A DNA stretch of 40,608 nucleotides from assembly GCA_938003765.1 (NCBI GenBank), contig CALKYE010000181.1, forward strand, positions 1-40,608, read 5' to 3'. The notes below the pieces were generated by a model. That model worked only from the letters and a program-made list of their open reading frames with translations. It was not told the origin of the DNA and made no database searches. The stretch comes from an uncultured Planctomycetia bacterium (GTDB taxonomy: Bacteria; Planctomycetota; UBA1135; GCA-002686595). Of the stretch, positions 7,852-15,645 are shown piece after piece (the stretch's first letter is position 1; each line of letters starts with the position of its first letter). The position numbers were made by a program, and so were the translations under genes.

Positions 7852-8025
7852 GGGAGCATCTCGGGCGGCGGATGCGGCTCGATTCGCCGCGTGCTCCGAC
7901 GCCGATCGCGCCGACGCCCGGATTCGGCGCGCGATCGACGCTCGCGACCTCGTCCGACGCCGCCTCGAGCGAGCGCGAGGCGCTCGTCGCGCTGCGTCGC
8001 TCGGTCGTCGCGCCGCCCCGGGCGC

Positions 8026-8031
8026 TAACCT
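8026..8031 (+). promoter_or_regulatory. Candidate -10 element TAACCT for the O-antigen-ligase-like gene
   Basis: TAACCT lies 44 bases before the TTG at 8076 and fits the TAnnnT pattern of the window. If real, the longer open frame from the ATG at 7872 is not translated from this promoter. Confidence 0.33.
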
Positions 8032-8075
8032 GTGCCGGGCTCCGCTCCGCACCCCTCCGCTCCCGTCACGCCGTC

Positions 8076-10307
8076 TTGGATCACGACTCCCCGAACTCGC
8101 CGCCCCCCGAGCCGCTGCACCCCCTCGCGCCCTGGCGCACGCTGCAGCGCACGCTGGCGGGCGTTCTGGGCGTCGCGCTGGCGTTCCCGGCGCTCAAGCT
8201 CCTGTGGCCCTGGCCGCGCGAAGCGTCGCTGACCGGCGACCTGTACCCCGAGGTGACCGGCGCCGCGATCGCCGCGCTCGCGGTGCTCCCGATCTTCGCG
8301 GTCCTGTTCACTCTGCGACGCACGGTGCGCCCCGTTCCGGCGCTGCTGTTCGCCGCCGCCGCCGCGGTGGCGCTGTTCGGCGCCTCGCGCAAACCGCCGA
8401 CCGACACGCTCGAGTTCGATCGCTGGCGCCTGCTGGCCGCGAGCTCGTTCGCGCTGCTGCTCGGCGGCGCCGCGCTCGATCGCGCCGGTCGCCTGTGGCT
8501 CTCACGCGCGTGCGCGATCGTCTCGCTCGTCGCCGTGGGTCCGTCGCTCGCCGACGCGGAGCATCAGTTCAGCGGCGTGCTCGGCAACACCGGACTCATG
8601 TCCGAAGCCGGCCTGATCGGCGCCGCCGCCGGGTTGGGGCTGGCCGTGTGGGACACCGGCGCATGGCGCTGGATCGGCGGCATCGCCGCGCTCGCGTACG
8701 GCTTCTTCGTCGGCATCGCTCCCGTGTTCGCGGGCGCCGCGGCGTTGGCGCTCGCCGCGCTCACCGGTCTGGTCGCGGCTCGCGACGCGCGCAAGCTGCT
8801 CGCGCTGGCGGCGCTGTTCGCGCTGATCGGGTTCGCCGCCGGCCGCATCGCACCGCGACCGCAGAGCGCGCCGCGCGTCGCAGGCGCTCCCGTCGCAGGC
8901 CTCGACAACACCGGCGGCATCGAAGTGCGTCAGCTCATCTGGGCTCGCGTGCCGGAGCTGCTCGCAGAAGCAGGTTGGCTCGGCGTCGGACCGGGTCAGT
9001 TCGCAGCGCAGTTCCCGCCCCACCGCGATCCGCGCGAGATCGAGATCTCGTCGCTCGGACGTCGACTGCCGGGCCAGGAAACCGAGGTGCAGCACGCGCA
9101 CAACGACTACCTGCAAGCGCTGAGCGACTTCGGGCCGCTCGGCGGAGCGCTGCTGCTCGCGCTGTACGCGTGGGCCGCGTGGCGCGCGTTCGCCGTCCTG
9201 CGTTCAGGCGAGGTCGAACGCATGCCGCTCGCCCTCGGACTGCTCGCGGTGTTGTTCAACGGCCTCGCGCGCGAGCCGCTCAGCTCCAACCCGGCCAGTG
9301 CGACGCTCGCCTTCGCGCTCATCGGCGCCGTGTGCGCGCCAGGCTCGCCGCAGTTCTCCACGCGCCCGCGGCTGGGCGAGTACTCGGCTCTCGCGGTGGC
9401 CGGTCTCGCCATCGCGCTGCAGGTTCCGCGCGCGCTCGGCCTGGGTCTGCACGGTCGTGCGTTGCGCAACTACTTCGAACAGGGCCGCGAAGCCCAGCGC
9501 CTCGCCTTCGTGCTCGACACTCGGGCCGACTCGGTGCTCGCGCGCAGCATCCACGCGCGCTCGCTCGAAGCGCAAGGCGACGCCGACGCGTTCGAGCAGG
9601 CTGCGGCCGCGTGGAGCGAGGTGCTGGCGCTGCGCCCCCACTCCTTCGAAGCCTGGATGCAACTGGGGCTCGCGCACGCGCGCGGCGGCCGCGTGGCGCC
9701 CGCACGTGAAGCGTGGCGCACCGCGCTCGAGCTCGACCCCAACCACCCCGGACTGCTGCGCAACCTGGCGCTGCTCGAAGCGCGCCACGGCGACGTCGAA
9801 CAGGCCTTGCGCTACCTCGCGCAGACCGGCGCGCCTGCCGAGCGCGCGCTGCGGGACTGGGCCGTCGCCGCGCTGCGCGACCTCGACGTGGCGCGCGGCT
9901 GGGAGCTGTTCGCGCGCGCCGACGAACGCCTGAGCGAGTTGAGCGCCGAACGAGCGCACGACGCGGCGCGCAAACCGCTGGAAGGCTTGAGCGAAGCCGA
10001 GGCCAACGCGCTCGAGGGCTCCGCGCACGTGAGCTGGGCGCGCGAGCACGCCGAACGCGGATCGGCGTCCGACGCGCTGCGCAGCTACCGGCAAGCGCGG
10101 CGCTGCCTGGCGCAGAGCGACGCCGCTGGCGTGACGAGTTGGTCGCGCGCTCTCCGCATCGAGTACGCCGCGGCGCTGGTGCTGGCGGGCGAGCCCGAGT
10201 CGGCGCGCGCCGAGCTCAGCGGCCTGCGCGCGCGTCCCGACGAGCTGCGTCGACTGCCGACCTGGGCCGGCCAGGCGCTGATGGACGCGAACCTGCTGCT
10301 ACGTTGA
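8076..10307 (+). CDS. O-antigen-ligase/polymerase-like membrane protein with C-terminal TPRs
   Basis: The predicted 743-residue protein has an N-terminal half with about eleven hydrophobic segments and a C-terminal half of TPR-like helices from about residue 490 (for example AWMQLGLAHARGGR and LELDPNHPGLLRNLALLEARHG). The membrane part contains the Wzy/WaaL signature: GVGPGQFAAQFPPHRDP followed by a loop with QHAHNDYLQALSDFGPLG (HNDYLQ at 342-347). Such proteins polymerise or transfer lipid-linked glycans on the periplasmic face of the inner membrane. The substrate is unknown, and no glycosyltransferase or flippase gene is next to it. The start is uncertain: the frame is open from an ATG at 7872, but that extension is low-complexity and contains a promoter candidate, so I prefer the TTG at 8076. 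The radical SAM gene follows 19 bases later. Confidence 0.82.
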   Translation: MDHDSPNSPPPEPLHPLAPWRTLQRTLAGVLGVALAFPALKLLWPWPREASLTGDLYPEVTGAAIAALAVLPIFAVLFTLRRTVRPVPALLFAAAAAVALFGASRKPPTDTLEFDRWRLLAASSFALLLGGAALDRAGRLWLSRACAIVSLVAVGPSLADAEHQFSGVLGNTGLMSEAGLIGAAAGLGLAVWDTGAWRWIGGIAALAYGFFVGIAPVFAGAAALALAALTGLVAARDARKLLALAALFALIGFAAGRIAPRPQSAPRVAGAPVAGLDNTGGIEVRQLIWARVPELLAEAGWLGVGPGQFAAQFPPHRDPREIEISSLGRRLPGQETEVQHAHNDYLQALSDFGPLGGALLLALYAWAAWRAFAVLRSGEVERMPLALGLLAVLFNGLAREPLSSNPASATLAFALIGAVCAPGSPQFSTRPRLGEYSALAVAGLAIALQVPRALGLGLHGRALRNYFEQGREAQRLAFVLDTRADSVLARSIHARSLEAQGDADAFEQAAAAWSEVLALRPHSFEAWMQLGLAHARGGRVAPAREAWRTALELDPNHPGLLRNLALLEARHGDVEQALRYLAQTGAPAERALRDWAVAALRDLDVARGWELFARADERLSELSAERAHDAARKPLEGLSEAEANALEGSAHVSWAREHAERGSASDALRSYRQARRCLAQSDAAGVTSWSRALRIEYAAALVLAGEPESARAELSGLRARPDELRRLPTWAGQALMDANLLLR

Positions 10308-10326
10308 GCCTTCCGCGCATTCCGCC

Positions 10327-11205
10327 GTGATCCGCTACGCCGAACCGCTCTACCGCCCGCCGTCCGAAGCGGACAGCCTGATCCTGCAGGCCACGATCGG
10401 CTGCTCGTACAACGAGTGCGCGTTCTGCGCGATGTACCGCCACAAGCGCTTCAAGGTGCGCAAGCTCGACGAGCTGCGCGCCGAGATCGAGTGGGCGCGC
10501 GCGAACTTGCCGGGCGTGCGCAAGGTGTTCCTCGCGGACGGCGACGCGCTGATGGCGAAGGCGAGCTTCTTGAGCGCACTGCTCGACGAGCTGCGCGCCG
10601 CGTTCGGACCGCTCGCGCGCGTGAGCTGCTACGCCAGTCCGCAGTCGCTCCAGGTGCGCAGCACCGACGAGATGCGCGAGCTGCGCGAGCGCGGGCTGTC
10701 GCTGTACTACCTGGGGATCGAGAGCGGACACGACGAGGTGCTCACACGCCTGGTGAAGGGCGTCGATGCGGCCGAGATGATCCGCGTCGCGCTCAAGGCG
10801 CACGAGGCGGGCGTGAAGCTCTCCACGATGGTCCTGCTCGGCGCCGGCGGGCGCGCGCTGAGCCGCGAGCACGCTCTCGCCAGCGCGCGCGTCGTCAACG
10901 CGATCGATCCGCGCTTCGTGAGCACGCTGGTGATGACGCCGGTCGAGGGCACGCCGCTGTTCGAGCAAGCCGAGCGCGGCGAGGTCGATCAGCTCTCCCC
11001 GCTCGAGCTCGCGGCCGAGCTGCGCGAATTCGTCGCGGCGCTGGAGCTCTCGGGTTCGGTGTTCCGCTCCAACCACGCGAGCAACTACCTCGCGCTGTCG
11101 GGGACGCTGCCCAAGGACAAGGGCGCGATGGTGCGCGCGCTCGACGGAGTGCTCGCGCGGCCCGGCGCCGCGCCGTTCAAGCCGGAGTGGCTGCGCGGGC
11201 TTTGA
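10327..11205 (+). CDS. Radical SAM enzyme with CX4CX2C cluster motif
   Basis: This 292-residue protein has the radical SAM core. The cluster motif is GCSYNECAFC (Cys26, Cys31, Cys34), that is CX4CX2C instead of the usual CX3CX2C. I know this spacing from one subgroup with sequences like ATIGCSHNKCxFC and MYKxKxF, which this protein resembles (QATIGCSYNECAFC, MYRHKRFKVR). Other supports are VFLADGDALMAK (second strand), LYYLGIESGHDEVLTRLVKGV (SAM-binding GIESG region) and LSTMVLLGAGG. It should bind a [4Fe-4S] cluster and cleave SAM; the reaction is unknown. The GTG at 10327 is 19 bases after the O-antigen-ligase-like gene, so the two probably share a transcript. The 3' end overlaps the converging YfhO-like gene by 29 bases. 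Confidence 0.88.
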   Translation: MIRYAEPLYRPPSEADSLILQATIGCSYNECAFCAMYRHKRFKVRKLDELRAEIEWARANLPGVRKVFLADGDALMAKASFLSALLDELRAAFGPLARVSCYASPQSLQVRSTDEMRELRERGLSLYYLGIESGHDEVLTRLVKGVDAAEMIRVALKAHEAGVKLSTMVLLGAGGRALSREHALASARVVNAIDPRFVSTLVMTPVEGTPLFEQAERGEVDQLSPLELAAELREFVAALELSGSVFRSNHASNYLALSGTLPKDKGAMVRALDGVLARPGAAPFKPEWLRGL

Positions 11206-13933
11206 ACGCGAGGAGCGCGAGCCCCGCGGCGCCGAGGAACCCCAGGAGCCATCCGACGCGCAACAGCGGCGGCGCGTAGCGGAACTCGACCACGTGCTCG
11301 CCCGGGCCGAGCGCCACGGCGAGGAACAGCCCGTCGGCCTCGAACAGCAGCGCCTCGCGACCGTCGACGCGCGCGCTCCAACCGGGCGCGTTCTGTTCGC
11401 TGAGCACGAGCAGGGCTTCGCCGTCGAGTCGCGCGCTCAACGCGATGGCGTGGTTCGTGCGCTCGACGAGCTCGACTGACCCGGCCGTGAACGGCTGCCG
11501 CGGCGCCCACGCGATGTCGCTGCTGATGTAGGCCTGCTGCGCGGCGTCGAACTCGCGCAGCGCCTTGCGCGCGACCTCCGCGGGGAGCAGGTCCGCGATC
11601 AGGACGGCCGCGCCGAGCGTCGGGAGTCGGTGCAGCATCGCGCCGTCGACGCGCGAGCTCTCGGAGACGGGCCGCAGACGTTCCTGGCGCTGCGCGAGCA
11701 CGCGCACGTCGAAGCGCTGCGCGAGGCTGGCGCGCTCGTCGAAGCCGCTGGCGGAGAACCCCAGCGCGGCGTGCTCGCCCGGGAGCAGCGCGAGCGGTCG
11801 CAGAGTGTCGAACTCCGTCCAACCCAGGCCGTCGCGTGCGTCGAGCGCACGCCAGCCGAGCGCCAGCGCGGCGTGCGGAGAAACCAGGTCCACGTCGCAC
11901 ATCGCTCGCCCGTCGCCGGCCGCGCTCGCGATGGCCTCGCAGCGTTGCGGCGAGCCGAACAGGCGCTCGCGCGGACGCGTCGCGTGGAGGTCGAGCTGGA
12001 ACCACGAATTCGCCGCGACGAGCACGACGGCGACGATCGGCGCGGCGAAACGCTGCGCCGGTCGCAGCCACAGCACGGCGAACGCGCACGCGAAGGCCAG
12101 CACGAGGCTCGGCAAGCTCGTGCGTCGCGGACGGTGAACCACGGACGTGTGCAGCGTGCGCTCGCTCACGACTCGACCGTCGGGCGCGCGCAGCACGAAC
12201 GCGAACGACCACGCGCCTTCGTCGAAGTCCGCGACGTTCAAGTGCGGAGCGCGGAACCAGCGCGCGCCCGGCGGAGCGAGCACCGCGTCGTCTTCGCGCC
12301 AAGCGCTCGGCGAGAGCTCGAGCGGGAGCGGCAGCGCGTGAGCGCTCGGCGCCTGTTCGTCGGCGCGAGACACGCGCACGGCTGCGGACCCGATCTCGAG
12401 CTCGGGGTGGATCCACCCTTCGAAGCTGGGCGCGCCGCGCGCAAGCGAGGCCTCGGGACGGCGCGTAAGCGCGATCAACCCTTCGCCGCCTTCCGGCTCG
12501 ACAGCGGGCTGCGGGAGCGGCGCGTGCGACGCGCTGACGAAGGCGAGCGCGCCGACGAGCAACGCGACGCTCGCCGCCGCGCTCGCGCGCGCCCAGGCGG
12601 TGGCGTGCTCGAAAGCTGCGCCAGAGAGCAGCGCGAGCGCGAGTCCGGCCGCGGCGCCGACGTGCCGCGGATCGCACAGCTCGACGAACGGCAGGCCTGC
12701 GGCGAGTTGGGAAGCAGCCGGCGCCCCCACAACGAGCGCGAGCCCCAGTCCGCCGCTCCAACGCAGGATTCCCGCGACGCGCAGCGAGCCCAGCGTCGGC
12801 GTCACCAGACCGGCCAGCGCCAAGGTGAGCGCGAGCGGAGCGATCCACGCGCGCGCCGCGTCGGCAAACCGCTCTCGCCCCCAGTAGCCGTTCGGACCGC
12901 CCGGTGTTCCGAACAGGTCGTGCAACAGCAGTCGCGGCGCAGCGTCGGGCCACGGCGAGAGCGCGGCGACGAGCAGCGCGAGGAGCGCGAACGCCACCGC
13001 GACGCCAACGGCGAAGCGCTGCTCGCGCGAGCCGTCCTCCACCCACCGCGCGCCCAACTCGCGCGCGCGCCACAGTGCGCCGACGAGCAGCGCGAACAGC
13101 CCCAGGTCGAGCAGGTCCAGGCCGCGCTCCTGCGCCGCACGCGTCGCGAGCAGCGTCGAGCGCGCGAGGTACGAAAGCGCTGGCGCGACGACCGGCGCCG
13201 CCAGCAACGCACCGCACAGGAACGCGAGCAGCGCGGTGCGGCCCGCGCCGGCGTGCTCGCGCAGCACGTTCACGGTCCACGCGAGCGCCAGCGCGAGCAC
13301 GAACAGCGCGGTCTCGAGCTGACCTGCGCTCAGCGCGAGAGCGACGCTCGCCGCGAGAGCCAGTGCTCCGCTTCGACCCTGCGTGCTGCGCAGACGCTCG
13401 AGGGCGAGCAGGATCCACGGCGCGAGCCAGGCGACTCGTCCGCCCGCTTCGAGCGCTCCCACGACGACGTAGCCGGCGCCCGCGAAGGAGAGCGCGGCGA
13501 TCCAGCTCCCCGCGCGCGCGAGCCCGAGGCGACGCGCCAACGCGTACGCGCCGAGCGCCGCCGCGACGACGCGCGCCCAGGCGAGCCAGCTCATGGCCGC
13601 GCACAGCGCTTCGATTCCTCCGAGGCGCTGCGCGGCGATCAGCGCCAGCGACTGCGGGTCGAGAACGCCGAGCAGCGGGTTGCCCAGTCCGGGAACTCCG
13701 GCTGCGACGTGCGGGTTCCACCACGGCGCGTCGCCGCTCGACCACGACCTCGCGACGAAGCGCGCGGCGGCGTGCGCGAACTCGCCTTCGCCGGCGCCGA
13801 CGAGCGCGAGCGCGCCCCCGAACAAGGCCTCGCGCAGCAGCCAGGCCATCCACGCGCCGACCGCGAGCGCGACAAAGAGCAGCTCGCGCGCAGAGGCGCT
13901 GGGGCGAGGCGGAGTCGTGGGGATTGAGCTCAA
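11177..13933 (-). CDS. YfhO-like polytopic membrane protein
   Basis: A protein of about 918 residues with a dozen or more hydrophobic segments, a large non-membrane C-terminal region, and one last membrane helix. The N-terminal part resembles YfhO/GT-C-like proteins: a first helix (ELLFVALAVGAWMAWLL), then a loop with APWWNPHVAAGVPGLGNPLLGVLDP, typical of this family, and GQLETALFVLALALAW. The end matches the YfhO ending: LVLSEQNAPGWSARVDGREA, GPGEHVVEFRYAPP and a closing transmembrane segment. YfhO proteins are thought to glycosylate or otherwise modify envelope polymers, so it may act with the O-antigen-ligase-like gene nearby (inference). I chose the TTG at 13933 because a GTG at 13963 lies inside the promoter candidate; a further upstream start is possible. 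Its end overlaps the radical SAM gene by 29 bases. Confidence 0.82.
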   Translation of the reverse strand: MSSIPTTPPRPSASARELLFVALAVGAWMAWLLREALFGGALALVGAGEGEFAHAAARFVARSWSSGDAPWWNPHVAAGVPGLGNPLLGVLDPQSLALIAAQRLGGIEALCAAMSWLAWARVVAAALGAYALARRLGLARAGSWIAALSFAGAGYVVVGALEAGGRVAWLAPWILLALERLRSTQGRSGALALAASVALALSAGQLETALFVLALALAWTVNVLREHAGAGRTALLAFLCGALLAAPVVAPALSYLARSTLLATRAAQERGLDLLDLGLFALLVGALWRARELGARWVEDGSREQRFAVGVAVAFALLALLVAALSPWPDAAPRLLLHDLFGTPGGPNGYWGRERFADAARAWIAPLALTLALAGLVTPTLGSLRVAGILRWSGGLGLALVVGAPAASQLAAGLPFVELCDPRHVGAAAGLALALLSGAAFEHATAWARASAAASVALLVGALAFVSASHAPLPQPAVEPEGGEGLIALTRRPEASLARGAPSFEGWIHPELEIGSAAVRVSRADEQAPSAHALPLPLELSPSAWREDDAVLAPPGARWFRAPHLNVADFDEGAWSFAFVLRAPDGRVVSERTLHTSVVHRPRRTSLPSLVLAFACAFAVLWLRPAQRFAAPIVAVVLVAANSWFQLDLHATRPRERLFGSPQRCEAIASAAGDGRAMCDVDLVSPHAALALGWRALDARDGLGWTEFDTLRPLALLPGEHAALGFSASGFDERASLAQRFDVRVLAQRQERLRPVSESSRVDGAMLHRLPTLGAAVLIADLLPAEVARKALREFDAAQQAYISSDIAWAPRQPFTAGSVELVERTNHAIALSARLDGEALLVLSEQNAPGWSARVDGREALLFEADGLFLAVALGPGEHVVEFRYAPPLLRVGWLLGFLGAAGLALLAFKARAATPA

Positions 13934-13961
13934 GGACGACGAACGCGGCGCGCGCGCCAGC

Positions 13962-13971
13962 ACGGTATCGT
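13962..13971. promoter_or_regulatory. Overlapping divergent -10 elements (TACCGT on -, TATCGT on +)
   Basis: The block reads ACGGTATCGT on the plus strand. TATCGT (13966-13971) points toward the glycosylase gene, whose GTG is 36 bases downstream. On the opposite strand TACCGT (13967-13962) points toward the YfhO-like gene, whose TTG is 28 bases downstream. The two elements share two bases, so polymerases could not occupy both at once. Confidence 0.4.
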
Positions 13972-14007
13972 CGCGCGCAGTCGACGCGAGCCGGAGACGA
14001 AACCCAA

Positions 14008-14769
14008 GTGCAGCGCAGGTGGAGCGATCTGAGCGCCGACCCGGGACTCGTGCGCAGCGAGCTCGAGAGCGAGCGCGGTCCGTACGTCGGCACGCCGCCT
14101 CCGCGGCGCGCGCCACGCCGCTGGGCGAACCACGACGGGCTCGACCGACTGCTGCGCGAACTGCACACGGGGTTCGGGTTCCAGCGCTGGTGGCCGGCGC
14201 GCACGCCGTGGGAGGTCGCCGTCGGCGCCGTGCTGACGCAGAACACCGCCTGGACGAACGTCGAGAAGGCGCTGGCCAACCTGCGCGAGCGCGAGTGGGT
14301 CACGCCGGCGCAACTGCTTGCCGCGGGGGACGACGAGCTGTGCGCGGCGCTGCGTCCGTCGGGGTACTTCAACGCCAAGGCGCGCAAGCTGCGCGAGCTG
14401 TCGCGCTGGTACCTCGAGTACGGCGGGCTGGCGGCGCTGCGCGCGGGCCGCCTCGAGAGCGTGCGCGCCGATCTGCTCGGCGTCTGGGGCGTGGGCCCGG
14501 AGACGGCCGACTCGATCCTGTGCTACGCCGCCGGCCGGCCCAGCGTGGTCGTCGACGCCTACACGCGCCGCATCCTCTCGCGCCATGGCTGGGTCGACGC
14601 CCAGGCGCCCTACGAGCAGGTTCGCGACTGGCTGGCGGAACGCCTGGCGCCTTCGCAGTGGATCTGCGAGGAGTTCCACGCGCTGTTCGTGCGCGCCGGC
14701 TACCAGGGCTGCAAGCCCACGCCGCGCTGCGAAAACTGCCCGGCGAGCGAGCCGCCGGGCCTGCGTTGA
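14008..14769 (+). CDS. HhH-GPD DNA glycosylase, endonuclease III-like (COG2231 type)
   Basis: The 253-residue protein is a base-excision-repair glycosylase. It has EVAVGAVLTQNTAWTNVEKA (69-88), where the LTQNT segment lines the base pocket, the helix-hairpin-helix LGVWGVGPETADSIL (157-171), and the catalytic Asp183 in VVDAYTRRIL. The Lys that endonuclease III uses for AP-lyase action (GxGxKTA) is Glu here (GVGPETA), as in the MagIII-like 3-methyladenine glycosylases, so it is probably a monofunctional glycosylase. The iron-sulphur region near the C-terminus reads CKPTPRCENC (Cys235, 241, 244) and then ends PASEPPGLR without the usual fourth Cys; Cys220 is nearby. The start is the GTG at 14008, after the TATCGT promoter candidate. 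The N-terminal 45 residues are charged and not conserved. Confidence 0.87.
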   Translation: MQRRWSDLSADPGLVRSELESERGPYVGTPPPRRAPRRWANHDGLDRLLRELHTGFGFQRWWPARTPWEVAVGAVLTQNTAWTNVEKALANLREREWVTPAQLLAAGDDELCAALRPSGYFNAKARKLRELSRWYLEYGGLAALRAGRLESVRADLLGVWGVGPETADSILCYAAGRPSVVVDAYTRRILSRHGWVDAQAPYEQVRDWLAERLAPSQWICEEFHALFVRAGYQGCKPTPRCENCPASEPPGLR

Positions 14770-14837
14770 GCGCTCGAGCCAACGCGCGTCGTACGCAGCT
14801 CCAACGCGCGCCACGCACGCGCCTTCGAACCTGCGAG

Positions 14838-14843
14838 TAGCGT
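14838..14843 (+). promoter_or_regulatory. Candidate -10 element TAGCGT for the two-component genes
   Basis: TAGCGT lies 18 bases before the ATG at 14862 and fits the local TAnnnT pattern. A second match, TACCCT at 14871-14876, would instead suit the alternative ATG at 14925. The rest of the 92-base gap after the glycosylase gene shows no hairpin. Confidence 0.3.
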
Positions 14844-14861
14844 TGCCTTCGAGGACAACAC

Positions 14862-15614
14862 ATGAATCGCTACCCTAGCCTGCTCGAAGCACCGCCCGCG
14901 TCCGTTGAATCCCAACGCGCCACGATGACCCAGAACATCTTGATCGTCGAAGACGAAGTCGACCTCGCCCTCGGCATCCGCGACGCCCTGCAGCACGCCG
15001 GCTTCCGCGCCGACGTGGTGCACGACGGCAAGCTCGCCCTCGAGCACCTGCGCAAGGGCTCCTACGACCTGGTCGTGCTCGACCTGATGCTGCCGGGCAT
15101 GAACGGGCTCGACGTGCTGCGCGAGCTGCGCGCCGTGCGTCAGGACACGCGCGTTCTGATCCTGACCGCGCTCTCGAGCGAGGAAGACCTGATCAAGGGC
15201 TTCCAAGCGGGCGCCGACGACTACCTCGCCAAGCCCTGCTCGCCGCGCGAGCTCGTGGCGCGCGTGGAGGCGCAGTTCCGACGGCGCGCGATCGACTCGC
15301 AGCCGCCGCCGCGCCTGGAGCTGCCGGGCGGCATCTCGGTCGACCTCGCGCGCCTCGAAGTGCACCGCGACGGCCAGGTGCTGCCGCTCACGCCGCGCGA
15401 AGGCGACATCCTCGAGTACCTGATCCGCAACCGCGACCGCGTGGTCACGCGCGACGACCTGCTGCTCGACGTGTGGCACTACAAGAGCGCCAACGTCGAG
15501 ACCCGCACCGTCGACATCCACATCGTCGGCCTGCGGCGCAAGGTCGAGCCCGACCCCGCCAAGCCCAGCCTGATCCAGACGGTGCGCGGCAAGGGCTACC
15601 GCTGGTTCAACTGA
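14862..15614 (+). CDS. OmpR/PhoB-family response regulator
   Basis: A DNA-binding response regulator of 250 residues. The receiver domain runs ILIVEDEVDLA (acidic pocket Glu30/Asp31), VVLDLMLPGMNG with phospho-acceptor Asp74, LILTALSS (Thr102) and YLAKPCSP (Lys124). The C-terminal winged-helix domain contains LPLTPREGDILEYLIRNRDRVVTRDDLL, the turn VETRTVDIHIVGLRRKVEPD, and the closing VRGKGYRWF typical of the OmpR class. The ATG at 14862 has a GAGG ribosome-binding site 7 bases upstream; the ATG at 14925 would start exactly at the receiver domain (MTQNILIV) but has no ribosome-binding site, so either is possible. It is followed after 31 bases by its probable cognate kinase. Its target genes cannot be told from the sequence. 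Confidence 0.94.
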   Translation: MNRYPSLLEAPPASVESQRATMTQNILIVEDEVDLALGIRDALQHAGFRADVVHDGKLALEHLRKGSYDLVVLDLMLPGMNGLDVLRELRAVRQDTRVLILTALSSEEDLIKGFQAGADDYLAKPCSPRELVARVEAQFRRRAIDSQPPPRLELPGGISVDLARLEVHRDGQVLPLTPREGDILEYLIRNRDRVVTRDDLLLDVWHYKSANVETRTVDIHIVGLRRKVEPDPAKPSLIQTVRGKGYRWFN

Positions 15615-15645
15615 GCGCGGCGTCGCGCACGCGCCGCGCCAGTCC

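Noticed and set aside
7872..8075. N-terminal 68-residue extension of the O-antigen-ligase-like protein
   Set aside because: Low-complexity sequence without a membrane segment, and a promoter candidate (TAACCT) lies inside it. Kept only as an alternative start.
11630..13927. Long plus-strand open frame of 765 codons
   Set aside because: It is antisense to the YfhO-like gene, extremely rich in Arg and Gln/Glu and without any domain: a by-product of high GC content.
13934..14116. Upstream extension of the YfhO-like protein to 14116
   Set aside because: It would run antisense into the glycosylase gene and is Arg-rich without hydrophobic segments.
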